In this document: positions 46,662-56,380 of the stretch, piece after piece
Position numbering within the stretch: the first letter of the stretch is position 1
Layout: each line of letters starts with the position of its first letter
Source: Gp13-AA77 sp035578005
GTDB taxonomy: Bacteria; Acidobacteriota; Terriglobia; UBA7540
Direction of reading: 5' to 3'
Assembly (NCBI GenBank): GCA_035578005.1
Contig: DATJYK010000453.1
Coordinates: forward strand, 1-64,000
DNA: 64,000 bases
Notes under the pieces: generated by a model
Told to the model about the DNA's origin: nothing
The model's database searches: none
What the model saw: only the letters and a program-made list of their open reading frames with translations
Position numbers and translations under genes: made by a program

Positions 46662-46974
46662 TCACGGTCCCCTTCGATTGAAATGTTAGATCCACAAAAG
46701 TGGAATCCCTCCTGCGTTGGTATGGTGACGTTGGATAGATGAGCGTTTCAGCCGACTGGCCCCGAAACGGGTTCCCCTATCCCCTTGCCGCTAACCGGCG
46801 TTGAGGAAAACCTGGCGTGGTATCAACACCCCAACTTCTCAACACCTCTCTCCTTCGCTTAGGCGGCGCTAGCATACTCCTGTTCATTGCACACCACCAC
46901 CGTTCGGCCACGCTTCACCGCCACGCGCCGATAGTGCGCTAGATTCTGTGTGGTGGCCCCCTCGACTATCCTGC
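46662..46974 (-). ncRNA. Candidate structured 5' leader of the sedolisin mRNA
   Basis: The promoter at 46981-47009 would give a leader of about 310 bases before ATG 46661. Within it, 46733-46738 pairs with 46777-46782 and 46744-46749 with 46764-46769, giving nested stems, and 46691-46704 forms a small hairpin close to the start. It also holds a short open frame of about 36 codons beginning near 46879. It does not match a riboswitch class I know. Structure and function are inferred. Confidence 0.4.
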
Positions 46975-46980
46975 GTACCT

Positions 46981-47009
46981 CTTATAGCAGCCACAAATAT
47001 TACTGTCAA
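46981..47009 (-). promoter_or_regulatory. Sigma-70-type promoter of the sedolisin gene
   Basis: On the minus strand TTGACA (47004-47009) and TATAAG (46981-46986) are separated by exactly 17 bases, close to consensus. From 47010 to 47529 I see no gene and no further signal; this part has some G/A-rich words near 47320-47480 only. Confidence 0.75.
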
Positions 47010-47529
47010 GTACACACTCGTTCAACGCACACTTATGTAACACAGCAAAACAACTAGCGAAAATGAAATCAAAAGAAAACGAGGACACCACCCAACGCGC
47101 TATCGGCCCCGTACGCTACCGATCCGTAACGTCAAGTTGAAAAGCCTGTTGCTGTTGGGCAAATCGTTTTCACGCCGTAGTGGCAAGCCGCAAGTTCACT
47201 GCCACCACTCGCAACTGTTGAAAGATTCCGAAACAAAGCCAAGCGGAGTGGATGGGCTTCGCTCTAAACCTAAAGGAACAAGGAGATTCCTCATTGCCTG
47301 CGGGGCTCATCCTTTCGAAGGCCGGGAATGACGGTGGGGACGCGCTTTTCCTGCCAGAACTGAAGGGCGTCGGGTCGGCGGGAAATGTCGGTGCAAGTTG
47401 CCTCAATTGGGGCATTTCTGCCTTAAATGAGGCAGTTTCTCAGGCGCGAGGGAGACGCGAAGGAGGCAGCGAGGCCGCGGCTTCGTCTGCCGCAAGGCAT
47501 CGGCCAGTACCTTGATTACAATTCTCAGT

Positions 47530-48696
47530 TCACGCCGAAGCTGCGCCTGCGGAGGTTCCGTCAGTGGCAGGGCTCATCCACTTCTGCTGCCGCGCGCTTT
47601 CCAGCACAGCCTCGGCAACGGCTTGGGTCTCGAGCGCGTCGCGAAAATCGGGCCGCACACGCTCACCGGTCTCAAGACCCTTGAGGAAGTCGGCCAGAGC
47701 GTTCACGAAAGTGTGCTCGTAACCGATCACGCAGCCGGGCACCCACCAGTTCGCCATATAAGGATGCTCCGCGCCCGTCACCAGAATCGTCCGCCAGCCC
47801 TGAACGGCAGAAGCGTCGTCATGGCTGAAATACTGGAGCTGGTGCATGTCCTCCAGATCAAAATAGATTGAGCCGCGCTCGCCGTTTACCTCGAAACTGT
47901 TCTTGTTCTTGCGTCCCCTAGCGTAGCGTGTAGCCTCGAAAGTTCCGTTGGAGCCGTTGGCAAAGCGGGCCATAAAGGTGCAAACATCATCCAGTTCGAC
48001 CTTGGCCGGGGTACCGTCGGGGCGCTGCCGGTCCTTGATGAAAATCTCGGTCATACCGCAGACGCTGGCGATAGGCCCGTTCAGCCACAGGGCGGTGTCA
48101 ATATTGTGGGTGGAGAGATCACCGGAGACCCCGGCGCCGGCAACATCCTTATCCAGGCGCCACGTTGCTGCCCCGCCCACGGGAACCTTGGCAGAAATCG
48201 TCCAGTCCTGCAGATAAGTGGCGCGATAGTGAAACACCTTACCGAGGCGCCCTTCATCGATCATTTGTTTTGCGAGCGTGATGGCCGGCACGCGACGGTA
48301 ATTGAACCAAACCATGTTCGGCTTGCCCGATTTCTCGACGGCCGCCGTCATCTCCCGCGCTTGCGCCAGGTCCATGGCCAGCGGTTTCTCGCACAGGATC
48401 ATCTTGCCCGCGGCGGCCGCCGCCAGCGCGATCTCGTGGTGCGTATTGTTGGGCGAGCAGATATCGATGGCGTCAATCTCGGAAGATTCCACAAGCTTGC
48501 GCCAGTCAGTCTCCGTCCGCTCCCAACCCCATCGCTTCGCGAAGGCTTCCGCCTTGTCCCGCGAGCGCGCTGCGACAGCCTTCAAGACAGGACGATAAGC
48601 TACGTCAAAGAACTGGTTCACCCGATGATAGGCGTTGGAATGGGCGCGGCCCATGAATCCGTAGCCTATCATTCCGATGCGGATGGGTTGGGTCAT
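47530..48696 (-). CDS. Gfo/Idh/MocA-family NAD(P)-dependent oxidoreductase
   Basis: The 388-residue cytoplasmic protein has a Rossmann start GMIGYGFMGRAHSNAY (residues 8-23), the EKPLAMD motif near 100, GDLSTHNIDTALW near 196 (catalytic His region) and a C-terminal alpha/beta domain. Such enzymes oxidise sugars, inositols or their derivatives. ATG 48696 follows GGAGGTAACC. It is 27 bases after the isomerase gene stop, so the two form an operon of the type used for inositol or keto-sugar breakdown. Substrate unknown. Confidence 0.9.
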   Translation of the reverse strand: MTQPIRIGMIGYGFMGRAHSNAYHRVNQFFDVAYRPVLKAVAARSRDKAEAFAKRWGWERTETDWRKLVESSEIDAIDICSPNNTHHEIALAAAAAGKMILCEKPLAMDLAQAREMTAAVEKSGKPNMVWFNYRRVPAITLAKQMIDEGRLGKVFHYRATYLQDWTISAKVPVGGAATWRLDKDVAGAGVSGDLSTHNIDTALWLNGPIASVCGMTEIFIKDRQRPDGTPAKVELDDVCTFMARFANGSNGTFEATRYARGRKNKNSFEVNGERGSIYFDLEDMHQLQYFSHDDASAVQGWRTILVTGAEHPYMANWWVPGCVIGYEHTFVNALADFLKGLETGERVRPDFRDALETQAVAEAVLESARQQKWMSPATDGTSAGAASA

Positions 48697-48723
48697 TTCC
48701 GGTTACCTCCGAAGGGCTCCTCG

Positions 48724-49647
48724 CTAGCTCGCGGCCTTCCCGGCGTATTTGCGCGCCATGCCTTCCAGAAAGACTTTGGCATCTGCCGTCACTTCCCAGG
48801 CGTCCGGCCAGAAACACAGGTCGATGGTCCACCAATTCGTTGGGCAGCCGGAGCGCAAAACCTCCGGCAGGAGCCGGTTAAAATCCAGCACGCCCTGTCC
48901 GAAGGGCGCATGAGTACTGGTCTCATCGTGGTGCAAGCTTCCATCGGAATCGATCAGATGAATGTGGCCGATCTTTCCCTTCAAACGCGTCAGCAGTTCG
49001 AGCGCGCCCCCCGCCAGAGTTTCCTTCTCACCCGGCTGGCGGGCGCCCACAGCCGCGCAGATGTGCGCGTGGCAAGTGTCAAAAAGAATGCTGAAATTCT
49101 TGTGGCCCACGTCGTCCACCAGGCGCATGATTTCCGATGGCTTGTTGAAGGCGAAACCGGGCTCAAACTCATATACCACACGAACACCGGCGTCGGAGGC
49201 CTTCTGCGCGCCCGTGCGGAAGGTCTTTTGCAGGCGCTCCCAGCCACGCTGGGATTCAATATTCTCCTTCTCAAAAATGTCGGGCGGACTCACTGCATCC
49301 ACGCGGATGCAATCTATGCCGAGATCATTCGCAAACTTGAGGTTTGACTCGAACGTCGTCATCCACTTGGAATTGTCGTCTGAAACGACAATGGGGCAGG
49401 ACCAAAGATCGGCCGCGAGTCCCGAGAATTTCAGGCCGCGGTCCGCCACCTTCTGTTTCAGCTCCGCTCGCTTCGCCGGCGTTTCGTGCGAGGTCGGGCT
49501 CGGGTGCGGAGGAAAGCCGCCGAGTTCTACGCCGTCAAAGCCGAGTTTACCCAGTTTTTCGATCACCGTGTCAAACGGTACCGGGTTTGACTGATAAGGA
49601 CCAAAACAGTATGCCCAACTGCCAATCGAAAGCTGTACGGGTTTCAT
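48724..49647 (-). CDS. Sugar phosphate isomerase/epimerase-like TIM-barrel protein
   Basis: The 307-residue cytoplasmic protein matches the xylose-isomerase-like (IolE/Hyi/AP endonuclease 2) fold. It starts LSIGSWAYCFGPYQ, has FDGVELGGFPPHPSP, metal ligands in VVYEFEPGF (Glu), FDTCHAHI (Asp, His) and IGHIHLIDSDG (His), and ends with a WWTIDLCFW strand. There is no export signal, unlike the isomerase at 11147. It is the first gene of a two-gene operon with the oxidoreductase at 47530. Together they suggest conversion of an oxidised sugar or inositol. Confidence 0.88.
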   Translation of the reverse strand: MKPVQLSIGSWAYCFGPYQSNPVPFDTVIEKLGKLGFDGVELGGFPPHPSPTSHETPAKRAELKQKVADRGLKFSGLAADLWSCPIVVSDDNSKWMTTFESNLKFANDLGIDCIRVDAVSPPDIFEKENIESQRGWERLQKTFRTGAQKASDAGVRVVYEFEPGFAFNKPSEIMRLVDDVGHKNFSILFDTCHAHICAAVGARQPGEKETLAGGALELLTRLKGKIGHIHLIDSDGSLHHDETSTHAPFGQGVLDFNRLLPEVLRSGCPTNWWTIDLCFWPDAWEVTADAKVFLEGMARKYAGKAAS

Positions 49648-49874
49648 ATTCCGCCCTCCATCCTCCAGCAGAGTGCCCGCGCACGGTTTGTAGTATCACG
49701 CGAGGGAACAGGAGTCAACCGCTTTCGGCAGGGGGAGCAAAAAGGGCGCGGACTCGCCTCGGTTTTCGAACCCCATCCTTCCCGACCACAATCCCCATCA
49801 ACATTCCCCTTGCTCTTCGACAGAAAGGTGTACGATCATCGTTCCTTGTAGAAGCAATAGGGGAGAGGAACAGA

Positions 49875-50207
49875 ATGACTGCCAAGCGCATTGAAATGCC
49901 GCAGGGTACTTTGGATCTGCTTATCCTCAAGACGCTGGCTCCGGAGCCGCAACACGGCTGGGCGATCTCGGAGCGCATCCAGCAGATCTCAAGCGATGTC
50001 CTGCGCGTTCAGCAGGGCTCGCTCTATCCGGCGCTGCATCGGCTCGAGCGGCGCGGCTGGATCAAGGCAAAGTGGGGCGCATCCGAAAACAATCGCCGCG
50101 CCAAATACTACGAACTGACGCGGAGCGGACGCAAACAACTCGAAGCCGAAGAACGCGACTGGCGAAAGCTGACGGCGGCCGTGGGACAGGTGTTGGAGAC
50201 GACGTAG
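49875..50207 (+). CDS. PadR-family transcriptional repressor
   Basis: The 110-residue protein is the short PadR form, a winged helix with a C-terminal helix: IEMPQGTLDLLILKTL, HGWAISERI, VQQGSLYPALHRLERRGWI and YYELTRSGRKQL. ATG 49875 has GGGGAGAGG upstream. It lies 9 bases before the ADOP permease gene on the same strand. This PadR-ADOP pairing is common in Acidobacteria, and the regulator probably represses its own operon until an unknown signal binds. Confidence 0.92.
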   Translation: MTAKRIEMPQGTLDLLILKTLAPEPQHGWAISERIQQISSDVLRVQQGSLYPALHRLERRGWIKAKWGASENNRRAKYYELTRSGRKQLEAEERDWRKLTAAVGQVLETT

Positions 50208-50216
50208 AGGGATGAC

Positions 50217-52964
50217 ATGATCAGTGATCTGCTTTTTCGCCTGCGCGCTTTGTTTCGCAGGAAAACAGTCGAGGCGGAACTCGACGACGAACTCCGCGCT
50301 CACTTCGAGCGCCAGGTGGAGAAATACGTCCAATCGGGCCTGACGCGTGAGGAAGCGCTGCGACGCACCCGCCTGGAGTTTGGCGGCCTCGATCAAGTGA
50401 AGGAGGAGTGCCGTGACGCGCGCGGCGTCGCCCTCATCGAGACTCTGCTCCAGGATATTCGCTTCGCCGTCCGGCTGCTGCGAAAGACCCCTGTTGTGAG
50501 CACGCTTGCTCTCCTGTCGCTGGCGCTCGGCATCGGCGCCAATACTGCCATCTTCAGTTTGATTGACAGCGTCATGCTCCGCATGCTGCCGGTTCAAAAT
50601 CCCCAGGAGCTGGTCCAGCTCAAGTTCCGTTCGCCCGGCATGTCGGACACCTTTGTCAACGGCGTCCGCGTGGAAACATCTCGCCGGGTGTATACGAATC
50701 CCATGTGGGAGCAGGTGCGGGACCACCAGGACGTTTTTTCCGGCGCGTTCGCCTGGTCTCCGACCGGCTTCGACCTGGCGAATGGCGGTCCGGAGCAAGA
50801 CATCGATGGCATGTACGCCAGCGGCTCCTATTTCTCCACCCTGGGTGTGCGTCCCGCGATCGGACGGCTCCTTGGCGCGACCGATGATGTGAGGGGCTGT
50901 GGCGGCGCCGCGGTGCTGAGTTACGGCTTCTGGCAGCAGCACTACGGCGGCGCGGCTCGCGCCGTCGGCAGCACGCTGCGTCTCGATGGCCATCCATTCC
51001 CGGTGGTCGGCGTCACCCAGGCCGGCTTTAACGGAACGGACGTGGGCGAGCGTTTCGAAGTCGCCATTCCGATTTGTGCGCAGGCGATTATCGCCGGTAA
51101 AGCCTCTTTTCTGGACCATCGTTCCGCCTGGTGGCTGATGATCATGGGTCGCCTCAAGCCAGGAATCAGCAGCGAGCAGGCTACGGCGCGGTTGAACGCT
51201 TTGGCGCCAGACATCTTCGGCGCCTCCGTTCCCTTGAATTGGCCGCCGGCCGGACAGGAGCGGTTTCGCAAGAACACCTTCGTCACCGTCCCGGCGGCGA
51301 CCGGAGTTACCGGGTTCGGCGCCCAACTCCGCGAGCAGTATGAACGGCCGCTTGAAATCCTGATGGTGGTGGTAGGGTTGGTGCTGCTGATCGCTTGCGC
51401 CAACGTGGCGAGCCTGATGCTGGCCCGTTCGGCGGCACGCCAAAAGGAACTCGCCCTGCGCTTGTCGCTGGGCGCGTCCCGGCGAAGGCTGATCCAGCAG
51501 GTACTGACCGAAAGCATGGTGCTCTCCGGCGCCGGCGCGCTGCTCGGAGCCTTGTTTGCGCCCTGGGCTGGGCCCGCGCTGGTGCGGTTGGTATCGAGGA
51601 AGGCGGGTACCGTATTCCTCGATCTCTCGATCAACGGCCACGTGCTTGCCTTCACCATCGCGATCGCCCTTCTCACGGGATTGATTTTCAGCATTCCGCC
51701 GGCTCTCGGCGCGCGACGTGCTTCGCTGATCTCGGCCATAAAAGAAGGAGCGGCGGTGAGCGGCGGGCATCGATCCGGCTTTCGGGCCGGCCGGTGGATT
51801 GTGGCCACGCAGTTTGCGCTCTCCCTTGTGCTCCTGGTGGGCACCGGTCTCTTCGTACGCACTTTCAGGAATCTGCTCGCGCTCAATCCGGGTTTCGACC
51901 GCCACAACGTTCTGCTCACCAGCGTGCGTATCCACAACGCTGCTATCCCGGAGGCTGCGCGCCTCGGGTTCTACACCGAGGTGCTGGCGCGCCTCAAGGC
52001 GATTCCCGGCGCTGAGTCCGTAAGCCAGATCTGGTTTACGCCGTTCTCCGGCGCGGCGTGGAACGACGACATTAAGATAGACGGCTACCAGCCTCCGCCT
52101 AGCCAGGAGCCGCTGGTGTGGCTCAACTTCATTACGCCCGATCATTTCGCCACAGTGCGCACGCCGATGCTGGCTGGCCGAAAATTTGATTCGCGTGACA
52201 CCCCCACCTCGGCCCCGGTTGCGATCGTGAATGAAACTTTCGTCCACCGCTTTTTTCCAAAGGCAATGCCCGTGGGTAAGTACTTTCGCATCCCGGATTC
52301 CGACAATCCCACTTCCACACGGCCACTGCAGATTGTGGGCGTCGTAAAGGACTCCAAATACGAGTCGCTGCGGGAGACGGATCTCCCACTTGCCTATGTT
52401 CCCCTGGCACAGATGAAGACCATCCCGGAAGAGAGCTCCTTTGAGATTCGCAGCACGATAAGCCCCGCTGCGCTCATCCCGGAGGTGCGGGACGCGATCG
52501 GCGGCATCAACAAGTCGGCTTCGCTGGACTTTTCCACGCTGGCCCAGCAAGTGGATGAGTCTCTGGTGCAGGAACGTCTTCTGGCGCTGCTCTCGGGATT
52601 CTTCGGCGGACTTGCCCTGCTGCTCACCGCCATCGGACTCTACGGTGTAATGGCCTATATCGTCACTCAGCGCACGCACGAGATCGGCATCCGCGTGGCG
52701 CTCGGCGCGCGCCAAGGTTCCATCCTGCGTCTGGTGATGCGCGACGTGGCCATCTTGCTGGTTTCGGGGATTGCGGCAGGAACCCTGGGCGCGGTCTGGG
52801 TTACGCGCTTCGTTCAGCATTTGCTCTATCGCCTCACCGCGGACGATGTGGGAACGCTGATTCTCGCCGCAGGCGTGCTTTCCGGCGTGGCGCTTCTGGC
52901 AAGCTACATCCCCGCCCGCCGGGCGATGCGCGTCGATCCCATGATCGCCTTGCGGTACGAGTAA
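50217..52964 (+). CDS. ADOP-type ABC permease (MacB/FtsX-like, duplicated)
   Basis: The 915-residue protein begins with the soluble ADOP region (ELDDELRAHFERQVEKY, TREEALRRTRLEFGG) and then holds two MacB/FtsX-type halves, each with a periplasmic core domain and helices (first helix about 100-125; clusters near 380-500 and 800-910). No ATPase is encoded beside it, which defines this orphan-permease group. Such proteins are often amplified in Acidobacteria, and their cargo is unknown. It is coupled to the PadR gene. Confidence 0.92.
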   Translation: MISDLLFRLRALFRRKTVEAELDDELRAHFERQVEKYVQSGLTREEALRRTRLEFGGLDQVKEECRDARGVALIETLLQDIRFAVRLLRKTPVVSTLALLSLALGIGANTAIFSLIDSVMLRMLPVQNPQELVQLKFRSPGMSDTFVNGVRVETSRRVYTNPMWEQVRDHQDVFSGAFAWSPTGFDLANGGPEQDIDGMYASGSYFSTLGVRPAIGRLLGATDDVRGCGGAAVLSYGFWQQHYGGAARAVGSTLRLDGHPFPVVGVTQAGFNGTDVGERFEVAIPICAQAIIAGKASFLDHRSAWWLMIMGRLKPGISSEQATARLNALAPDIFGASVPLNWPPAGQERFRKNTFVTVPAATGVTGFGAQLREQYERPLEILMVVVGLVLLIACANVASLMLARSAARQKELALRLSLGASRRRLIQQVLTESMVLSGAGALLGALFAPWAGPALVRLVSRKAGTVFLDLSINGHVLAFTIAIALLTGLIFSIPPALGARRASLISAIKEGAAVSGGHRSGFRAGRWIVATQFALSLVLLVGTGLFVRTFRNLLALNPGFDRHNVLLTSVRIHNAAIPEAARLGFYTEVLARLKAIPGAESVSQIWFTPFSGAAWNDDIKIDGYQPPPSQEPLVWLNFITPDHFATVRTPMLAGRKFDSRDTPTSAPVAIVNETFVHRFFPKAMPVGKYFRIPDSDNPTSTRPLQIVGVVKDSKYESLRETDLPLAYVPLAQMKTIPEESSFEIRSTISPAALIPEVRDAIGGINKSASLDFSTLAQQVDESLVQERLLALLSGFFGGLALLLTAIGLYGVMAYIVTQRTHEIGIRVALGARQGSILRLVMRDVAILLVSGIAAGTLGAVWVTRFVQHLLYRLTADDVGTLILAAGVLSGVALLASYIPARRAMRVDPMIALRYE

Positions 52965-53040
52965 CCTCGACCAATTCGCCGATGATATCGACTTTCATGT
53001 GCTCGCCAGCGTCAGTGCGGCTCGTGGGATGCGGCCTGCT

Positions 53041-55476
53041 TTACCCCACGCGCAAGGCGGCCATGGGGTCAATTTCGGCAGCGCGCCGCGCCGGAATGTA
53101 GCTGGCAGCTAGCGCGGCCAGCAGGAAGAGCGCCGCGACGCCCGCGAAAGTTGCAGGATCGGTGGCGCTAACGCGGAAGAGCAAAGTCTTCATCAAACGC
53201 GTCAGGGCTAGAGCCCCGCCGAGACCAATTACGATCCCTGCCAGTGCCAGAATCAGTCCCTGTCCAATGACCAGTCGCAGGATGTCGTGCTGCTGCGCAC
53301 CCAGCGCTCGCCGAATTCCCACCTCCTGCGTGCGCTGCGCCACCGAATAGGCAATCACGCCATAGATTCCGATGAGTGCCAACAGCACTGCGACTCCGGC
53401 GAACGATCCCAACAGCATCACCAACAGACGCCTCTGGCCTACCTCAGCTTCAACCAGATCGTTCACGGTCTGGACGTCGGCGACAGGCTGATCCGCGTCA
53501 AGCGCTTGCACCTGGGCGCGAACGGCCTTGGCGAACGAAAGAGGGTTACCGGCCGTGCGAATGGCGAGCATCGCGAACGGCTCAGGACTCTGGGCGAAGG
53601 CAACGTAGACGCTGTCGGGCCAGGCCGTATCCTCAAGTCCCTGACGCACGTTGGCCACAATGCCCACAATTCTCGCGGGCTTCGGATTGATGCCTCCCAC
53701 GATGAGACGCTGGCCGATGGGGTCGATGCCCGCGGGGTATTCCGGCCAAAGGTGGCGAGCCAGGTTTTCGTCAATGATGGCCACACGCTCGGAGTCCGCA
53801 TTGTCATGCTCGGTAAAATCGCGCCCCCGTATCAAGGAGGCATCCAAAGTGTGAAAGTACCCGGGAGTGACGGGCAGGAACTTGGCAATCGGGCGCTCGT
53901 TCAATTTCAGTAGCGGCTTGCCGGCGTCCTGCACGGGCGTTCCGGCGAAGCCCGTCATGGGGAGTGTCATGGATGCCGAGGCCGCGCGGACTCCGGGAAG
54001 CGACTGTACGCGCGCAACGAGATCCAGAAAGAACGTGGTTCTTTTCTGGTCTGTCTCATAGCGCGCTGCAGGGAGCGAGACGCGCATCGTGAGGAGGTTC
54101 GACGGGTTGAAACCCACATCAACGCCGCGCAAGCGAGCGACACTTTCCATCAGCAGTGCAGCGCCGATCAGCAACACGAGGGAAAGGGCGACTTGTGCCA
54201 CGGACAACACACTGCGGACATTCAGCTTTCCTCCCGGGGCTCCTTGGCTGGCTTCCCCGCTGGTCCTTAAAACGCGGATGAGATCGGGCCGCGAGGCACT
54301 GAGGGACGGCGCTAATCCGAAGAGAACACCAGTCAAGACAGAAAGTGCCGCCGTAAATCCAAGCACGATGCCGTCGGCATGTATCTCACCGGCGCGCGGC
54401 AGTTCAAGAGTGGTAATGTGCGGAATTGAGCGCAGGCTCCAAGACGTCAGAAGCGCTCCCAGCGCACCCCCGCAGAGCGATAACAGAAGGCTCTCGACGA
54501 GAAGTTGCGCGATGAGTCGAGCCCGACGAGCGCCGAGCGCTGACCGCACGGCGAACTCCCGCGAACGGAAGGTGGCTCGAGCCAGCAGCAGGCTGGCGAC
54601 GTTGGCGCAAGCGATAAGGAGCACGAAGCCGACGGCCCCGAACAGCAGCCAGAGCATGGAGCGCACGTCGCGAACCAGGTCATCCTTCATTGGGGTCACT
54701 TCGTCAGGCATCTTTGCCTTGGCATCGAGCATTGCCGGGTGAGCGCTGGCGTACTGTCGCCAAATCACCTTCATTTCGGCATTCGCTTGTTCAAGGCTCA
54801 CGTCCGGCTTCAACCGGCCGAACACGCTCAAGAAAGGGCTGAGCTCCCTGGATTTGGGAGGCATCGCGGGCCATTCTGACGGCGCCGTCATCCATACGCT
54901 CAAGTCAGGAAACGGAAATTGAAAATGCGGCGGTAGAATCCCGATAATCGTGTAGGCTGTCGCCTCCAGGTTCGCGGTCTTGCCGATAATGTGCGGGTCG
55001 CCTCCGAAGCGTTGGTGCCACAGCTCGGCGCTGATCATCGCCACCGGTGGGCCGCCGGTTGTATCCTCCTGGGGAAGAAAGCCGCGTCCCAGAATGGGAC
55101 TGACGCCGAGAATGCTGAGAAAGGTCGCCGAAACGCGAGCGCCGTTCAGGACCACAGGCTCACCGCTACTTGAGAGTGAGAGGTTTTCCTGGCCGGTGAA
55201 GGCCCCCAGCGCGGTGAAGGAATGCGCGGCAGCCTCCATTTCGGCAAATCGCGTCGGCGTTGCGCCGCCCGAAATGTCCACCAGGCGATCCGCGTCGCGG
55301 TACTCGAGCGGCTTCAGCAGCACCGCGCGGATGACGGTGAACACGGTGGCGTTGCCGCCGATGGCGAGCGCCATCATCAGGATCGCAGTCACCGCGAAGA
55401 CGGGGTTCTTACGCATCGCGCGGAGGGCGTAACGCGCGTCCTGCCAAACCGTCTCCCACAGCCCAAAGCTCTTCAT
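53041..55476 (-). CDS. ADOP-type ABC permease (second copy)
   Basis: The product is 811 residues from ATG 55476 (MKSFGLWETV; the frame is open to 55650). It has the same two-half MacB/FtsX plan as the gene at 50217: first helix ALRAMRKNPVFAVTAILMMALAIGGNATVF, periplasmic domains, LLIACANVASLLLARA and an ending RRAAEIDPMAALR. The charged N-terminal ADOP region is absent and it has no PadR partner, so it may be controlled differently. It is convergent with the first permease gene, only 76 bases apart, and downstream of the octaheme cytochrome pair. Confidence 0.9.
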   Translation of the reverse strand: MKSFGLWETVWQDARYALRAMRKNPVFAVTAILMMALAIGGNATVFTVIRAVLLKPLEYRDADRLVDISGGATPTRFAEMEAAAHSFTALGAFTGQENLSLSSSGEPVVLNGARVSATFLSILGVSPILGRGFLPQEDTTGGPPVAMISAELWHQRFGGDPHIIGKTANLEATAYTIIGILPPHFQFPFPDLSVWMTAPSEWPAMPPKSRELSPFLSVFGRLKPDVSLEQANAEMKVIWRQYASAHPAMLDAKAKMPDEVTPMKDDLVRDVRSMLWLLFGAVGFVLLIACANVASLLLARATFRSREFAVRSALGARRARLIAQLLVESLLLSLCGGALGALLTSWSLRSIPHITTLELPRAGEIHADGIVLGFTAALSVLTGVLFGLAPSLSASRPDLIRVLRTSGEASQGAPGGKLNVRSVLSVAQVALSLVLLIGAALLMESVARLRGVDVGFNPSNLLTMRVSLPAARYETDQKRTTFFLDLVARVQSLPGVRAASASMTLPMTGFAGTPVQDAGKPLLKLNERPIAKFLPVTPGYFHTLDASLIRGRDFTEHDNADSERVAIIDENLARHLWPEYPAGIDPIGQRLIVGGINPKPARIVGIVANVRQGLEDTAWPDSVYVAFAQSPEPFAMLAIRTAGNPLSFAKAVRAQVQALDADQPVADVQTVNDLVEAEVGQRRLLVMLLGSFAGVAVLLALIGIYGVIAYSVAQRTQEVGIRRALGAQQHDILRLVIGQGLILALAGIVIGLGGALALTRLMKTLLFRVSATDPATFAGVAALFLLAALAASYIPARRAAEIDPMAALRVG

Positions 55477-55519
55477 AAGATCGGTCTCACCGAGTGAGCT
55501 CCAGTTTACTCCTGCCTGG

Positions 55520-56380
55520 CTAATTGGCAGGCTGAGATTCGCCAGCACCCAAGCAACGGCTGAGCGCCCACAGTCCCAGCCAACCGAGCAACGCCAGGTT
55601 GACGAAGAGCAAGGGCGCCATGGCCGGCGCTCCAGTAGTGAACTTTTCAAAGATGCTGGATGACGGGCCGCGCAGGTTGGCTAGATTGTGCAGCAAAAAC
55701 CCGAGCGCGCCGACGGCTGCCTGCACTAGTAACACCGCCGCGCAGAGAGCGAGGTAACGCCGTGTGACCGGCACCAGAAATGGCACTACGAGAAAGCTGA
55801 CGGCGAAGGCGGCAGTGACCACCGGGAGCCACTCCACGGGTCGAAAGAATCCGTTGGAGGCGTGATCGGCGAGGCTCAGGCCGAAGTTGCCGAAGAATCC
55901 GCCTGCCGTGAGCAGCAGCACCCATTCGGCCCACTCACGCGAGCCGGGCGCAACCATGCGATTGAGGATCAGCAGCAGTCCTACGCCCGTGAGAGCCAGT
56001 GGCGCGGCGAAGGGCGCAGCGTAAGTCAAGCTGCGCAGCGTGCGCTCGTAGAAGAACTGGCTGTCCAGGTGATAGATCACCCCCACAAGTCCGGTCACGA
56101 CCGAGACCCATCCCACTAGGTACCCGAGGTCCCGCCACACGGCCGCGCGATGCCAGACCTCTTTAGACACGATGCCGAGCAGAAGTAACAATGACCCTGC
56201 GGCCTCGAAGTAGACAGGGAAGTACTCGGCGCCGCGGCGAAACTGATTCTCAGAATGAGCGAGGAAGATGTCGAAGCCGAGGGCGATGAGATTCAGCAAT
56301 ACGAACAGTTCGAGCGCCAGTTGAAGATCGAGGCGCACGTCAACCGGCCCGAAGTGCACGCGAAGCTGGTCACTTTCCAT
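55520..56380 (-). CDS. Polytopic membrane protein coupled to the octaheme cytochrome
   Basis: The 286-residue protein has about eight hydrophobic helices and no family I can name. Histidines sit at helix ends or in helices (AHSEN near 42, EVWHRA near 77, YHLDS near 104, ADHASNG near 176, LLHNL near 236), as in membrane proteins that bind haem b or quinone, but this is only suggestive. Its start overlaps the end of the cytochrome gene by 11 bases, a sign of coupled translation and joint function. It could be the quinone-side anchor that feeds or drains the cytochrome. Confidence 0.6.
   Translation of the reverse strand: MESDQLRVHFGPVDVRLDLQLALELFVLLNLIALGFDIFLAHSENQFRRGAEYFPVYFEAAGSLLLLLGIVSKEVWHRAAVWRDLGYLVGWVSVVTGLVGVIYHLDSQFFYERTLRSLTYAAPFAAPLALTGVGLLLILNRMVAPGSREWAEWVLLLTAGGFFGNFGLSLADHASNGFFRPVEWLPVVTAAFAVSFLVVPFLVPVTRRYLALCAAVLLVQAAVGALGFLLHNLANLRGPSSSIFEKFTTGAPAMAPLLFVNLALLGWLGLWALSRCLGAGESQPAN

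Noticed and set aside
46662..46974. Cyclic di-GMP or cobalamin riboswitch
   Set aside because: The diagnostic conserved words of those classes are not present; only generic stems are seen.
49989..52820. A 943-codon open frame antisense to PadR and the ADOP permease
   Set aside because: Same artefact: composition is that of a reverse complement of coding DNA and the sense strand has clear families.
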